Assembly: GCA_016870515.1 (NCBI GenBank)
Contig: VGBL01000014.1
Span: 1-46,888 of the forward strand
Direction: 5' to 3'
Source of the DNA: Actinomycetota bacterium
Lineage (GTDB): Bacteria > Actinomycetota > Actinomycetes > S36-B12
Length of the DNA stretch: 46,888 nucleotides
The notes beneath the pieces are model-generated. The model was given only the letters and a program-made list of their open reading frames with translations. It ran no database searches and had not been told where the DNA came from. The translations under genes and the position numbers were made by a program. This document shows, piece by piece, positions 1 through 7,689 of this stretch. Each line of letters starts with the position of its first letter. Position 1 is the stretch's first letter.

Positions 1-62
1 GGTGTCGGTGTCGGTGTGGGCGTCGGTGTCGGTGTCGGTGTGGGTGTAGGTGTCGGCGTCGG
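1..62. repeat. GGTGTC-type hexamer tandem repeat coding a Thr-Pro linker
   Basis: About ten imperfect copies of a 6-bp unit (ggtgtc, with ggtgtg, ggcgtc and ggtgta variants) run from the window edge. On the minus strand they read as alternating Thr and Pro codons at the end of the GH64-like reading frame. Unit changes of 6 bp keep the frame, so slippage would change linker length without breaking the protein. The repeat continues beyond the window. Confidence 0.9.
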
Positions 63-2111
63 ACCGCAGCCGGGGGGATCACCCAGCGTGATGGTCCAGT
101 TGCGTGCTGCGTAGGTGGCGATCGCCGGGCTGAGCCCGGCGGGCAGGAACGTGTCGCTGTACGCGGTGCCGTAGGCACCCGAAGCTCCACCGCCGCCGGT
201 GGTGTTCATCCGGATTATCTGGTCGTAGTTGTTCCATGCGGCAGACGCAGCCGGCACGCCCGCCTTTTCGTAGGCGGAGGTCCTCGGGTCAAGGGTGAAG
301 TTGGACGCGAGCCGTCCGGTGTTCGTGCCGCCGCCGTACTTGCCTCCCCAGTAGCCATAGGCGAATGCGGCGATGAAATCGCGGTAGATCGTCTTGACGA
401 GGTCTTGGTATCCGGTCTTATGAACCTGCTTGCCGTTGCCCCAACCGTAGTCCGAGTCGTCGAGCACGACGCGGAAGGGGCCGTCCTGGCCGTACATCGC
501 GTAGCCGGTGCCGCCGTGGGAACCGGGCCCGTAGATGCTGGCCCCCTCCACGTAGAGAGTCGGACCCTCCTGCACGGTGTCGTCTGTCATGGTGCCAGCC
601 AGAGTCCACATGTCGCCCGATGCCGAATAGGAAGCCTTGTAGTTGAAGGGCCCGTTCTGACTATCATCGTTGTGCACGTCGGAAATTTTCAAGGGGCTGA
701 GCGTCTGCACATACTTCGCGTAGGTCTTGACCTGTGGGGTCATGTAGGCCCAGGGCAGCTTGGCGGCCCCGATGTAGCCCACGACCTTGGTGTTGGTGGC
801 GTCGTAGCGAATCACCCCGCCGGTGCCGGTGGAATTTGCCTTGGTCCAGTACTGCGCCGGGACAACGTCCTGCAGTTGGGTCACCAGATTGGCCAGGCAG
901 CCCGTCGTCCGGCGGGAGTTCGCGATCGCCCGTGTTCCAGGAAGGTCGGTGTAGAGGCGCGAGGACATCGCGAATCCGATCTGGTCGATCAGGGTCAAGT
1001 CGGTGAAGAAACCGGCGCTGTAGGTGAACTCGGCCATGGCGTAGCGCACGGGCGACGTTTGGGGGTTGGGCGCACTCTGGTTGTTCAGGGTCTGGTTGGA
1101 CAGGTAGATCACGCCTGAGGCCAACGGCTGTCGGATGTCGAAGTACGCCGAGCCTCCCGTGGCGCTGCCGGGCTTGGCCGTGTACGTAGGGGTGCCCGCG
1201 AAGTTCGTGAGGCCGGTGAAGGCCACGGACGTGACGGTTTGGAGGTTGACGCTCGGGCCGAAGCCTGAGGCGCTGCCGCCTCCCGAGGTGTCCGCCACCA
1301 CGCCGACGAAGAGTTGGCTGTCGGGCACGTCGGAGTTGTTGGTCACCTGGATGCGGATGCGCCCCGTGACCCAGGGGGTGTAGGTCAGGGCCGCGAGGTA
1401 GTCACCCTGCCCATCGGGCACCAGCGCGCTGGATCCGTCCGTGAAGTTCAGCAGGACGGCGCAGGTCTGAGCGGTCAGTGACTGGGGGATGAAGCTGACC
1501 TGCGATGACGTGATCGCGCTCGGCTTGATCGGGAACTGCCCCGCCAAGTTGCCGGAGCACATGACCTGGGTGACTCCACCCAGCGTCGGGCTGACACTTT
1601 GGAGTGACGTCCCAGGCACGCGGACGGTGGGTGCCTGAGTGGTAGGGAAGGACTGCTCGAGCTGGTTGGGCGTGGGAGGCTTCAGGACGGGTGCAGCCGA
1701 GCGGACGAACAGGCTGAACAGGCTGAGTGGTGCGCCGGACCAGGGGAAGCTCTTGCCTGACTTCGGGGTGACTGTCGACAGACTGCACTGGGTGCCTTGC
1801 TGCAGCCCCGTGAGACTGGCGCTGGGCACGGTAAATTTGGCGAGGTTGTTGCTGGTCCCGGCAAGGGGCGTTACGCCCGTGATCGTCACCTTTGTGGATT
1901 TGCTGTCGTTGCACGTGAACACCAGGGACTTCACGTTGTTGAGGTCATTGCCCATGGCGTACACCGTCGTGTTGGTATTGACGGCTGTGCGGGTGTTGTA
2001 GAGCGCTCCGAATCCTGGCTGCGCAGTGCCGAAGGCCGGTGGCGCCGCTGTGAGGATGGCACCGGCCATCACTGCCGCGGTTGCCATTGCGATGTACGTC
2101 CGTTCGCGCAT
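1..2111 (-). CDS. Secreted GH64-like beta-1,3-glucanase with Thr-Pro linker (3' end outside window)
   Basis: The frame is open from ATG at 2111 to the window edge (703 codons visible, no stop). GGAGGT lies 6 nt before the ATG. Residues 1-29 form a signal peptide. Residues 30-300 are an unassigned beta-rich N-terminal region. The part from about 330 to 680 resembles glycoside hydrolase family 64: the AEFTY segment supplies Glu361 and the LIDQIG segment supplies Asp376, a 15-residue spacing close to the known catalytic Glu/Asp pair of the Streptomyces family enzyme. The family cleaves beta-1,3-glucan outside the cell. After about residue 683 the chain becomes a (TP)n linker, which usually joins a catalytic domain to a carbohydrate-binding or other C-terminal domain; that domain is not visible. 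The GH64 call rests on motif recognition; a thaumatin-like fold without glucanase activity is possible. Confidence 0.65.
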   Translation of the reverse strand, partial: MRERTYIAMATAAVMAGAILTAAPPAFGTAQPGFGALYNTRTAVNTNTTVYAMGNDLNNVKSLVFTCNDSKSTKVTITGVTPLAGTSNNLAKFTVPSASLTGLQQGTQCSLSTVTPKSGKSFPWSGAPLSLFSLFVRSAAPVLKPPTPNQLEQSFPTTQAPTVRVPGTSLQSVSPTLGGVTQVMCSGNLAGQFPIKPSAITSSQVSFIPQSLTAQTCAVLLNFTDGSSALVPDGQGDYLAALTYTPWVTGRIRIQVTNNSDVPDSQLFVGVVADTSGGGSASGFGPSVNLQTVTSVAFTGLTNFAGTPTYTAKPGSATGGSAYFDIRQPLASGVIYLSNQTLNNQSAPNPQTSPVRYAMAEFTYSAGFFTDLTLIDQIGFAMSSRLYTDLPGTRAIANSRRTTGCLANLVTQLQDVVPAQYWTKANSTGTGGVIRYDATNTKVVGYIGAAKLPWAYMTPQVKTYAKYVQTLSPLKISDVHNDDSQNGPFNYKASYSASGDMWTLAGTMTDDTVQEGPTLYVEGASIYGPGSHGGTGYAMYGQDGPFRVVLDDSDYGWGNGKQVHKTGYQDLVKTIYRDFIAAFAYGYWGGKYGGGTNTGRLASNFTLDPRTSAYEKAGVPAASAAWNNYDQIIRMNTTGGGGASGAYGTAYSDTFLPAGLSPAIATYAARNWTITLGDPPGCGPTPTPTPTPTPTPTPTPTPT

Positions 2112-2139
2112 TCCGGACCTCCACTTAGGCCGTGCCGCC

Positions 2140-2169
2140 AGCGTACGCCGATTACACAGGATTTCACAA
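2140..2169 (-). promoter_or_regulatory. Promoter of the GH64-like gene
   Basis: On the minus strand TTGTGA (2169-2164) and TACGCT (2145-2140) are 18 nt apart and sit about 30 nt upstream of the ATG at 2111, matching a housekeeping-sigma actinobacterial promoter. Confidence 0.5.
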
Positions 2170-2213
2170 GGGCTCGTGCTGGTCTCGCGTCCCCGCGCCA
2201 GCGCCCGAGCACG

Positions 2214-2450
2214 TCACTTCATGAATGGGTCGAGCCAGTCAAACATCACCTCGGTCGCGAATTGCGGCGCGAGGGGCTGATCGTGCAGGGTGGCGCCCTG
2301 GCGCAGCGTGAAGTCGACGAACTTCTTCTTGCGATCGGGCACGTTGTCGAGCAGTCCGAACGCGTAGGCTGGCTGGTCATACTTGCCCGTCGTAGGTCTC
2401 GGTGGCTCACCGGATCCGCCATTGAAGAAGAAGTCGCCCTGGTGAGGCAG
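2214..2450 (-). pseudogene. C-terminal remnant of an unidentified protein
   Basis: About 75 codons on the minus strand read as plausible protein (Tyr/Phe/Asp rich, ending LDPFMK and a stop at 2214-2216), but no start or upstream domain belongs to them: upstream the frame runs into the 132-bp repeat and then antisense of other remnants. I do not recognise the family; the tail has the feel of a hydrolase C-terminus, but this is not a claim. It is one of several 3' gene ends gathered between 2.2 and 3.1 kb. Confidence 0.4.
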
Positions 2451-2579
2451 TTGCTCGCTACCCGCGATGTGAAGGGCGCCTAGCGCGCGACCGCGAAGAC
2501 CCCGAGCGGGATCTGCTGGCCCATGACCGCGTGGCCCATGGCGTTGGGGTGGTAGTAGTTGCCGTTGAAGGGCGGCGCC
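2448..2579. repeat. 132-bp direct repeat, copy 1 (partner 7558-7689)
   Basis: Aligned base by base with 7558-7689 there are about 9 mismatches and no gap in 132 positions. The unit carries the last codons of an MFS-type permease on the plus strand and the last codons of an SGNH hydrolase on the minus strand. At both ends similarity stops abruptly. Copy 2 belongs to an intact hydrolase gene, so copy 1 is the displaced fragment. Confidence 0.85.
2480..2578 (-). pseudogene. SGNH hydrolase C-terminal fragment (duplicate of the 7.6-8.9 kb gene end)
   Basis: Thirty-two codons plus stop match the end of the intact SGNH hydrolase at 7590-8912, including the NYYHPN block and the C-terminal GVFAVAR. 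Only Ile to Met differs in the recognisable stretch. Nothing upstream (beyond 2579) belongs to the hydrolase, so this is a truncated copy without function of its own. Confidence 0.8.
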
Positions 2580-2903
2580 ACGTTCGACGACTTCATTTCC
2601 GCCTGGGAGGCGGATAAGGGCTTCGGCGTTCCCGCCAGGGTCTTCAACGCGGTCTCGCTGGTCGATGATCGCGAGATCCTCAGCGTCGGCTTCGTCGACG
2701 TTGACGCCTCGACGTTCGAGGCTCTGGCGAGCCGCGTCAGCGACCAGGAGGCCATGCGCCACTCGCGCATCGCCGACGTCATCGAGTCGACCGAACTGCG
2801 TGCCTTCTACGAGCTTAGGACTGAGCACGACTTCAGCGCCACGCCGCGCCAGATCGCCGTTGGAACACCGGAGAGTCTGCTCGCGTCCCTGAACGGCGCT
2901 TGA
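2580..2903 (+). pseudogene. 5'-truncated remnant of a small uncharacterised protein
   Basis: From the edge of the 132-bp repeat a frame of 107 codons runs to TGA at 2901-2903. It reads like a genuine small alpha/beta protein (FISAWEADKGFG near the start, a VGFVDVDAS strand, ending ASLNGA) of the size of ferredoxin-like monooxygenase or Dabb-type domains, but I cannot assign it. The apparent start codon at 2559 lies inside the repeat, antisense to the hydrolase fragment, so the native N-terminus was probably replaced when the repeat was joined. Expression from a fortuitous start cannot be excluded. Confidence 0.4.
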
Positions 2904-2924
2904 AGCCATCGCCGCCGCCGACGG

Positions 2925-3104
2925 GTGTTGCCGTCGATCCTCTCTTGCGGCCAGTCCCCGGCCGGCAGGCCCATTGACCCGCTGGCCCGCATGATTGCCG
3001 CTGTCTGCCTCTCCCGCGGAACTGCCCTGGCTACCCGCAATGCGTGCGACTTCGAGGGTACGGGAATCGAGGTCATCGATCCCTGGGCGCTGCAGTCGAC
3101 GCGA
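2925..3104 (+). pseudogene. PIN-domain (VapC/FitB-like) toxin C-terminal fragment
   Basis: About sixty codons carry the typical end of a VapC/FitB PIN ribonuclease: AGRPIDPL, MIAAVC, ALATRN, DFEGTGIEVIDPW. The catalytic acidic residue usually found just before MIAA is replaced (LAR), and the N-terminal half with the first Asp is absent, as is any antitoxin gene. The frame runs without a stop into the signal peptide of the next gene, so a read-through fusion is formally open, but the next gene has its own promoter and start. Best read as a decayed toxin-antitoxin remnant. Confidence 0.7.
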
Positions 3105-3124
3105 CATCGCCACCGAAGGTGCCC

Positions 3125-3130
3125 TAGGCT
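3125..3130 (+). promoter_or_regulatory. -10 hexamer for leaderless start at 3138
   Basis: TAGGCT ends 7 nt before the ATG at 3138, so transcription should begin at or beside the start codon. There is no Shine-Dalgarno sequence, consistent with a leaderless mRNA. Confidence 0.5.
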
Positions 3131-3137
3131 GCCGCGC

Positions 3138-4517
3138 ATGAGATCCACGCGCCTGGTCACCGCTCTCGCTGCCGTCGCGCTGACGGGCGCAAGTCTCGTC
3201 GGCATGCCCGCGTCGGCCTCAGCCGACGTCCCTCTGCCCGAGGCCTGGACCAATGTGGGCGACCCACTCCGCGGCAGCGTGTACGCACTCACCCGCTACC
3301 GCGGTTCGCTCTATGCCGGTGGCGCATTCGGGACCGGCTTTGCGCAGTGGAATGAGTCCGCCGGCGCGTGGGACTTGCTGGGCGAAGACACTCGATCAAT
3401 CCAAGCCTTCGCGGTGGGGCCCGATGGCGCCCTCTATTCCGCGGGTTCGAAGCCGATCAACTCCGTCGTCGTCCCCTTCGTCGCCAGGTGGCAGGGATCG
3501 GCATGGAAGGACATCGGGCTGGGATCGCCGAGCGGTCCAGCACCCGGAGGCGGCTGGGTGTCCTCCCTGGCGATTGGCAATGACGGCCGCATCTACGCCG
3601 GCGGACAATTCACGAATTTTGGCGGCGTGCAGACGACGAACTTTGCCGTCTTCGACGGCAAGGGGTGGAGTGGGCCTCCCGGTGACGCCCGCATGATCGG
3701 CCCCGTCCTGGCCCTCGCCGTCTCGCGTGGCGTCGTCTACGTCGGTGCGTTCCTTGGAGTCGGCGACTCCTGGTCGTACGCCGCATCCCTCTCGGGCGAC
3801 AAGTGGTCGATCCTGCCGGGCATGGACTACTCGTGCCCCAGCCTCAACCCCGTATGCTTCGGGATCGTCAACATGGCCGTGGACAGCTCGGGCACCGTGC
3901 ACGCTGCCGGACAGTTCAAGATCGGCTCGACCCTGACCGGGTATGCCACCTGGAACGGCAGCTCGTGGACGGCCCAACCCTCGGGTGGAATGACGGTCGG
4001 CACCGCCGTAGCCCTCGACGATGCGGGCATCCCCTATGTGTCGCTCGGTAACCAGCCGGGTGGCGCTCGTTGGATGGTGGCGCGCATGGGCGCTCAGATG
4101 TCGGTGCTCGGTGACCTCGGCGGCAAGGTCGGCACCTACGCCCTGGTGGTCGACGGTGGAGTGGCCTATGCGGCCTTCACCGGAGAACCCAGCAATCCGT
4201 CCGCTCCTTGGCAGGTGGCGTCCTTCGCCCTGCCATCCAAGGCGTCCGCCTCTGCGGTCCCGCGCAATCTGCGGTTCATCGAGTCCCACAAAGGCAAGCC
4301 GACGCTGGCGTGGAAGGCCCCGGCCTTCGCGACCCCGAAGTCGTATCGCGTGCAGTATCGGCTTTCCGGCGCGGAACCCTGGCGGGACGCGCGGGTGTTG
4401 GCCGGCGTGCGGCAGGCGCGGCTGCCGGCATCGGCCGCCGGCAAGACGCTCGAGGTGCGCGTCCGCGTCGACGGGGGCTACTGGATCACGCGGACTCTGC
4501 CGGCTCCCGCCGCCTAG
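3138..4517 (+). CDS. Secreted beta-propeller protein with C-terminal FnIII-like domain
   Basis: 459 aa from ATG 3138, chosen because the residues that follow form a clean signal peptide (MRSTR, hydrophobic core, ASA cleavage near residue 29) and a -10 box sits 7 nt upstream. An in-frame earlier start at 2925 would add PIN-toxin residues and is rejected. Residues 40-370 contain repeated blades of the form LYAGGxF / IYAGGQF followed by an aromatic strand such as FDGKGW or WNGSSW, typical of kelch-like propellers in extracellular proteins. Residues 375-455 look like a fibronectin type III sandwich (LRFIESHKGKPTLAWKAP). No catalytic motif is visible; a role in adhesion or substrate binding is inferred. 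Confidence 0.8.
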   Translation: MRSTRLVTALAAVALTGASLVGMPASASADVPLPEAWTNVGDPLRGSVYALTRYRGSLYAGGAFGTGFAQWNESAGAWDLLGEDTRSIQAFAVGPDGALYSAGSKPINSVVVPFVARWQGSAWKDIGLGSPSGPAPGGGWVSSLAIGNDGRIYAGGQFTNFGGVQTTNFAVFDGKGWSGPPGDARMIGPVLALAVSRGVVYVGAFLGVGDSWSYAASLSGDKWSILPGMDYSCPSLNPVCFGIVNMAVDSSGTVHAAGQFKIGSTLTGYATWNGSSWTAQPSGGMTVGTAVALDDAGIPYVSLGNQPGGARWMVARMGAQMSVLGDLGGKVGTYALVVDGGVAYAAFTGEPSNPSAPWQVASFALPSKASASAVPRNLRFIESHKGKPTLAWKAPAFATPKSYRVQYRLSGAEPWRDARVLAGVRQARLPASAAGKTLEVRVRVDGGYWITRTLPAPAA

Positions 4518-4571
4518 TCTGTCGACGTCACTAGTCGGGGAGGCGTCACGGCAGGACGAATCCCCGAGAGT

Positions 4572-4826
4572 GTGGGCCCGCGCGTCCTCATCGGCGTCAT
4601 CCTCACCGGCACGCTGTTGGACGACCGAACAGCCGAAGCAGAGTTTCGACGGCATGCCGCCGCCGCACCAGCCACCATCACCAACACCGAAATCGGGGCA
4701 CTCACACCCGCAACCGAGGAATACCCGGACACCTCAGGCCGCTACTACATGCCCGTCACCCTCACAGTAACCGGAGACGCCGCCACCGTCCTCAGCGTCC
4801 ACGAAAAACTCCTCGACACACACTGA
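4572..4826 (+). CDS. Hypothetical 84-aa protein
   Basis: A GTG-started frame of 84 codons between two oppositely oriented genes. Its codons end in A (ACA, GCA, GAA, GTA, AAA) far more often than those of the neighbours, suggesting a different origin. No signal peptide, and no family recognised; the second half (RYYMPVTLTVTGDAATVLSV) predicts beta strands. There is no good ribosome-binding site before the GTG and the frame is open further upstream, so it may also be the tail of a larger lost gene. Confidence 0.4.
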   Translation: MGPRVLIGVILTGTLLDDRTAEAEFRRHAAAAPATITNTEIGALTPATEEYPDTSGRYYMPVTLTVTGDAATVLSVHEKLLDTH

Positions 4827-4836
4827 CACGGGCCGG

Positions 4837-5538
4837 TCAGTTTGCGAGCCACCTGGTGACCAGTGTGTGCGCCATGCGATCAACCGCTCGCCGCTTCGCT
4901 GCATTCAAGCCAGCTGAGTCCCGGTAGTCGTATTCAACGCTTTGGATGGTGTCGCCCGCGAGAGATAGGACGTAGTAACCCCCATCGGGGCCGCCAGTCC
5001 CGCCGCCCTTCATCTGGGACCAAATCCATATGCCGGCAGTGCCGTTCACCTGCTGCGGAGTGCGCCCGTGGGAGAGGTACTGAACAACCCAACCCCCTTT
5101 ACCGTCCGGTTCACGAGTTCGGCCGTGACACTTATTGGCGCGTTCAACCATAATGCGCCAACCGCGTTTCGCTTGATTCGCGGAGTCGTACTGCCACACC
5201 TTCTGCTCGGTGGAGATGGGATCTTCGGTCGCGTCAGTCTCCCCCAGTTCCACCTGAAAGAGGAGCGATTCAGGAGGCCCGTCGATAGAAACTCCGTCCT
5301 TCGTGCACAGTGTTTGAACGAGGGAATTATCTGCCTTGACGGTGTACTCCCAGCCTGGGGCCACTCGAAGGATCGCCGGCACGTCAGCGTAGGTGAGCAT
5401 CTTCTTGAGAGCCGCCTCGACAACAGGAGTCGGCGGGATAGGGGTGCCTGATGGGACCGGCACCGCCCCGGCAGGGGTAGCCAGCACCGCTCCCACCATC
5501 ACTGCCCCGATCAGGCCGGTCACGGTTCCTCGGATCAT
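4837..5538 (-). CDS. Small secreted protein, partner of the FnIII gene
   Basis: 233 aa. Residues 1-25 form a signal peptide (MIRGTVTGLIGAVMVG, cleavage after AGA). The mature part has two cysteines (in LCTKDG and NKCHG), probably disulphide-bonded, and several tryptophans; the pattern is loosely like the extracellular PknH_C-type sensor domain, but I cannot assign it firmly. The ATG overlaps the stop of the upstream FnIII gene by four bases (ATGA at 5535-5538), so the two are translated together and probably act on the cell surface or outside. Confidence 0.75.
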   Translation of the reverse strand: MIRGTVTGLIGAVMVGAVLATPAGAVPVPSGTPIPPTPVVEAALKKMLTYADVPAILRVAPGWEYTVKADNSLVQTLCTKDGVSIDGPPESLLFQVELGETDATEDPISTEQKVWQYDSANQAKRGWRIMVERANKCHGRTREPDGKGGWVVQYLSHGRTPQQVNGTAGIWIWSQMKGGGTGGPDGGYYVLSLAGDTIQSVEYDYRDSAGLNAAKRRAVDRMAHTLVTRWLAN

Positions 5539-6860
5539 CGGAGAGCTCTCCTTACATCGGCCGTGTCCTCAGGAGTGGCAAAAGCCGGGAACGTTGAATC
5601 CGGGCCGTATCCGTACTTGTTCTTCGCCGCTACGGAGATCGAGTAGGTTACGCCGTTTTTCAGGCCCATGAGCACAAACTCCGTGTCGCATTCCTCGACA
5701 GGGTTCTTCGTCGTACATGTGGCTACCACCGGCGACTCGCCAGGGAGCGTTGGAGTGGCGGTAATACGGTACTCACTCGGGTCCATACCGCCGTTTGGGT
5801 CAGGCTCTTCCCATCGCACCTTGGCTGCCCCGTCTCCGACCCCGATGACCTCGACACGTGCGGGTTTGGCCGGCAGTCCCAGCGGCATCAGTTGCACGTT
5901 GACGGTCATGGCTCCGACACCGGCTCGCGTGTATGCCTGGATACCGAAGTCGTAGGTCACGCCGGGGGTCAGCCCAGTCAGGCGCACCTCCATCGTGCCG
6001 GCACCAGGCACCCTAAGAATCTGGGGGTATTCAGGCTCGCCGTAGGCGTTGTACTCGATGTAGGAGATTTGGTAGCCAAGAATGGGTCGATTACCCACTT
6101 CCTTGGGGGCTGTCCACGTCAGGGTTACAGCCTTACTTCCTGCGCTGGCGATCTTGAAGTCACGTGGTCCTGAAGGAAGAGACCGGGGCATCGCCGTGAC
6201 AGCCGGCGACTCGATGCCCTGGAGGTCAGGCCATGCAGCATTCTTCGCCTGAACCTCAATGTCGTAGTACCGGTTGTTGCGGACACCAGTGATGCGACAG
6301 AAGGTATCCGTTGGTTGCACGAACACGCATGGGGTAGAGGGCTTCGGATCCACGTTAACCCGATAACCAGTGATGGGGGTCCCGCCGGAGTCCTGAGGTG
6401 GATCCCACGAGACGTCAATCCAGCCGTTGCCGGGAACCGCGCTCACGTTGAGGGGTTCCGTCGGCTCGACCTGGGCGGTCTCTTGGACTGTGACCCGGGG
6501 CCCCTCACCCGCATCGTTCACGGCAGCGACGGAGAAAGCGTACGTGGTTCCTGTTTTCACTGTCAGGATCCGTGATGCCCGCAGGACTGTCGTCTCGAAC
6601 AGGTCACCATTGATGTAGACCTTGTATGCAGTGGGCCGGTCACCCTTTGCGGGAGCATTCCACTCCAGCTCGATCATCGGGCCACTCTCGAATGGATTGA
6701 GGTCCGGCGTCGCAGTCAGAGACTGGACCGCCTGGGGAATCTTCGGCGGTGGCGGATCCGCTTTCGGCGCGGCCCAACCCGTTGAGACAGAGAAGGTCAG
6801 AGCGGTAGCAGTTGCTAGCGAAGCAGCGGCTACAAGGATCGGGCGAGGACGATAACTCAA
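5535..6860 (-). CDS. Secreted protein of four fibronectin type III domains
   Basis: 441 aa from TTG at 6860. The TTG is chosen because GGAGG stands 5 nt upstream and a signal peptide (SYRPRPILVAAASL, cleavage near WAAP) begins there; longer in-frame starts add charged residues before it. Four FnIII units follow at roughly residues 41-130, 135-235, 238-335 and 340-432, each with the W strand (ELEWNAP, DVSWDPP, TLTWTAP, VRWEEP) and the Y-x-V/F strand (YAFSVAAVN, YDIEVQAKN, YDFGIQAYT, YSISVAAKN). No enzymatic domain. In actinobacteria such modules occur in extracellular binding proteins. It forms an operon with the downstream 233-aa secreted protein. Confidence 0.85.
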   Translation of the reverse strand: MSYRPRPILVAAASLATATALTFSVSTGWAAPKADPPPPKIPQAVQSLTATPDLNPFESGPMIELEWNAPAKGDRPTAYKVYINGDLFETTVLRASRILTVKTGTTYAFSVAAVNDAGEGPRVTVQETAQVEPTEPLNVSAVPGNGWIDVSWDPPQDSGGTPITGYRVNVDPKPSTPCVFVQPTDTFCRITGVRNNRYYDIEVQAKNAAWPDLQGIESPAVTAMPRSLPSGPRDFKIASAGSKAVTLTWTAPKEVGNRPILGYQISYIEYNAYGEPEYPQILRVPGAGTMEVRLTGLTPGVTYDFGIQAYTRAGVGAMTVNVQLMPLGLPAKPARVEVIGVGDGAAKVRWEEPDPNGGMDPSEYRITATPTLPGESPVVATCTTKNPVEECDTEFVLMGLKNGVTYSISVAAKNKYGYGPDSTFPAFATPEDTADVRRALR

Positions 6861-6922
6861 GACACCTCCATGGGAGCGATGAGTGTGCCTGCACAGGGGC
6901 GAAACTTCCCCCACGCACTGAC

Positions 6923-6950
6923 ATACTACGGGCTGTTCTCCGAATGTCTA
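6923..6950 (-). promoter_or_regulatory. Promoter of the FnIII operon
   Basis: On the minus strand TAGACA (6950-6945) and TAGTAT (6928-6923) are 16 nt apart. Transcription would start near 6916, giving a leader of about 55 nt that ends in the GGAGG before the TTG at 6860. Confidence 0.5.
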
Positions 6951-6999
6951 GCGGCGATAGGACGCTCGGCCCCGCGCCCCCCGTTGCATCAGACCTTCG

Positions 7000-7316
7000 C
7001 CCGCAGTTCCCAGGGCATCGACGAGGGGAACGCGGCGGCACTCACCGTCGCGGACGTCGTCAATCGCGTGCGCGCCCTGGGCTCTGACAGCGGCCGGGGA
7101 CTGCGCGGAGGAAGGTGGACGGCCGCCTACCGCGGCGAGGGCATCCGGATCCGGCTGGCAGGCGTGCGGTTCTTCGAGGGCCTGCCGATGACCGGCACGG
7201 CCACGTGGGTGCCTGCGACCGGATCCGTGCGGGCCGAGGTCTCCGGCCCGGGCGGCGACTTCAGCATCGACTGGAGCGATGAGACCGCCTCACCGTCGAT
7301 CTCGAGGACTGCGTGA
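7000..7316 (+). pseudogene. C-terminal fragment resembling the end of a secreted alpha/beta hydrolase
   Basis: The frame ending at the TGA of 7314-7316 reads GLRGG, RLAGVRFFEGLPMTGT and AEVSGPGGDFSIDW, like the beta-rich C-terminal tail of secreted TAP-type alpha/beta hydrolases. No nucleophile elbow or other core is present; upstream (before about 7000) the sequence overlaps the promoter of the divergent FnIII operon. The left boundary is approximate. Best seen as a gene end left by deletion. Confidence 0.4.
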
Positions 7317-7379
7317 CGGTCGTGGAGTCCAGTCGGGCCAGCGGGCGTGGGCTACGGTCGATCATCTGGAAGCCGCCCT

Positions 7380-7593
7380 GCGGCTGATGTGGACGGAGGG
7401 GCCCTCGGTGGAGTCGCTGGACTCCACGCTCGTCGTGCCACTGCTTACGACCATTGGCGCGGACTTCGGCGTGCGCACGGCCTTCGGGGCCCTCGCCATC
7501 GTGGCCCTGCTCGCCTTGCTCCCGGCATTGCTCCTGCCATCGCCCGGGCGGGAGAGTCAGTTGCTCGCTGCCCGGGATGCGAAGGGCGTCTAA
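7380..7593 (+). pseudogene. C-terminal fragment of an MFS-type permease
   Basis: About 70 codons ending at TAA 7591-7593 give one strong hydrophobic helix (FGALAIVALLALLPALLL) and a short polar tail (LLAARDAKGV), as at the end of a major facilitator permease. The remaining eleven or so helices are absent, so this is a remnant. Its last 36 bases lie in the 132-bp repeat and recur at 2448-2483. The stop overlaps the convergent SGNH hydrolase stop region. Confidence 0.5.
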
Positions 7594-7689
7594 CGCGCGA
7601 CCGCGAAGACCCCGAGCGGGATCTGCTGGCCCATGACGGCGTGGCCTATGGCGTTGGGGTGGTAGTAGTTGCCGTTAAAGGGTGGCGCC
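7558..7689. repeat. 132-bp direct repeat, copy 2 (partner 2448-2579)
   Basis: This copy sits in the intact 3' end of the SGNH hydrolase and the tail of the MFS remnant. About 93% identical, gap-free, to 2448-2579. Confidence 0.85.

Noticed and set aside
1-62. CRISPR-like or minisatellite array
   Set aside because: Units are 6 bp without spacers and in frame with the Thr-Pro linker.
405-1118. Plus-strand frames within 400-2000
   Set aside because: Opposite the GH64-like gene, whose frame is open for the full 2.1 kb with a proper start and ribosome-binding site.
2112-3137. Insertion sequence or integron explaining the gene fragments
   Set aside because: No transposase or integrase piece, no terminal inverted repeats, and no attC-like sites were seen.
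2925-4517. Single 530-codon gene from 2925
   Set aside because: The first 60 codons are a PIN-toxin tail; the signal peptide and a -10 box show the real gene begins at 3138.
3396-4655. 419-codon minus-strand frame opposite the propeller protein
   Set aside because: Low-complexity Arg/Gly-rich product; the plus strand has signal peptide and blade repeats.
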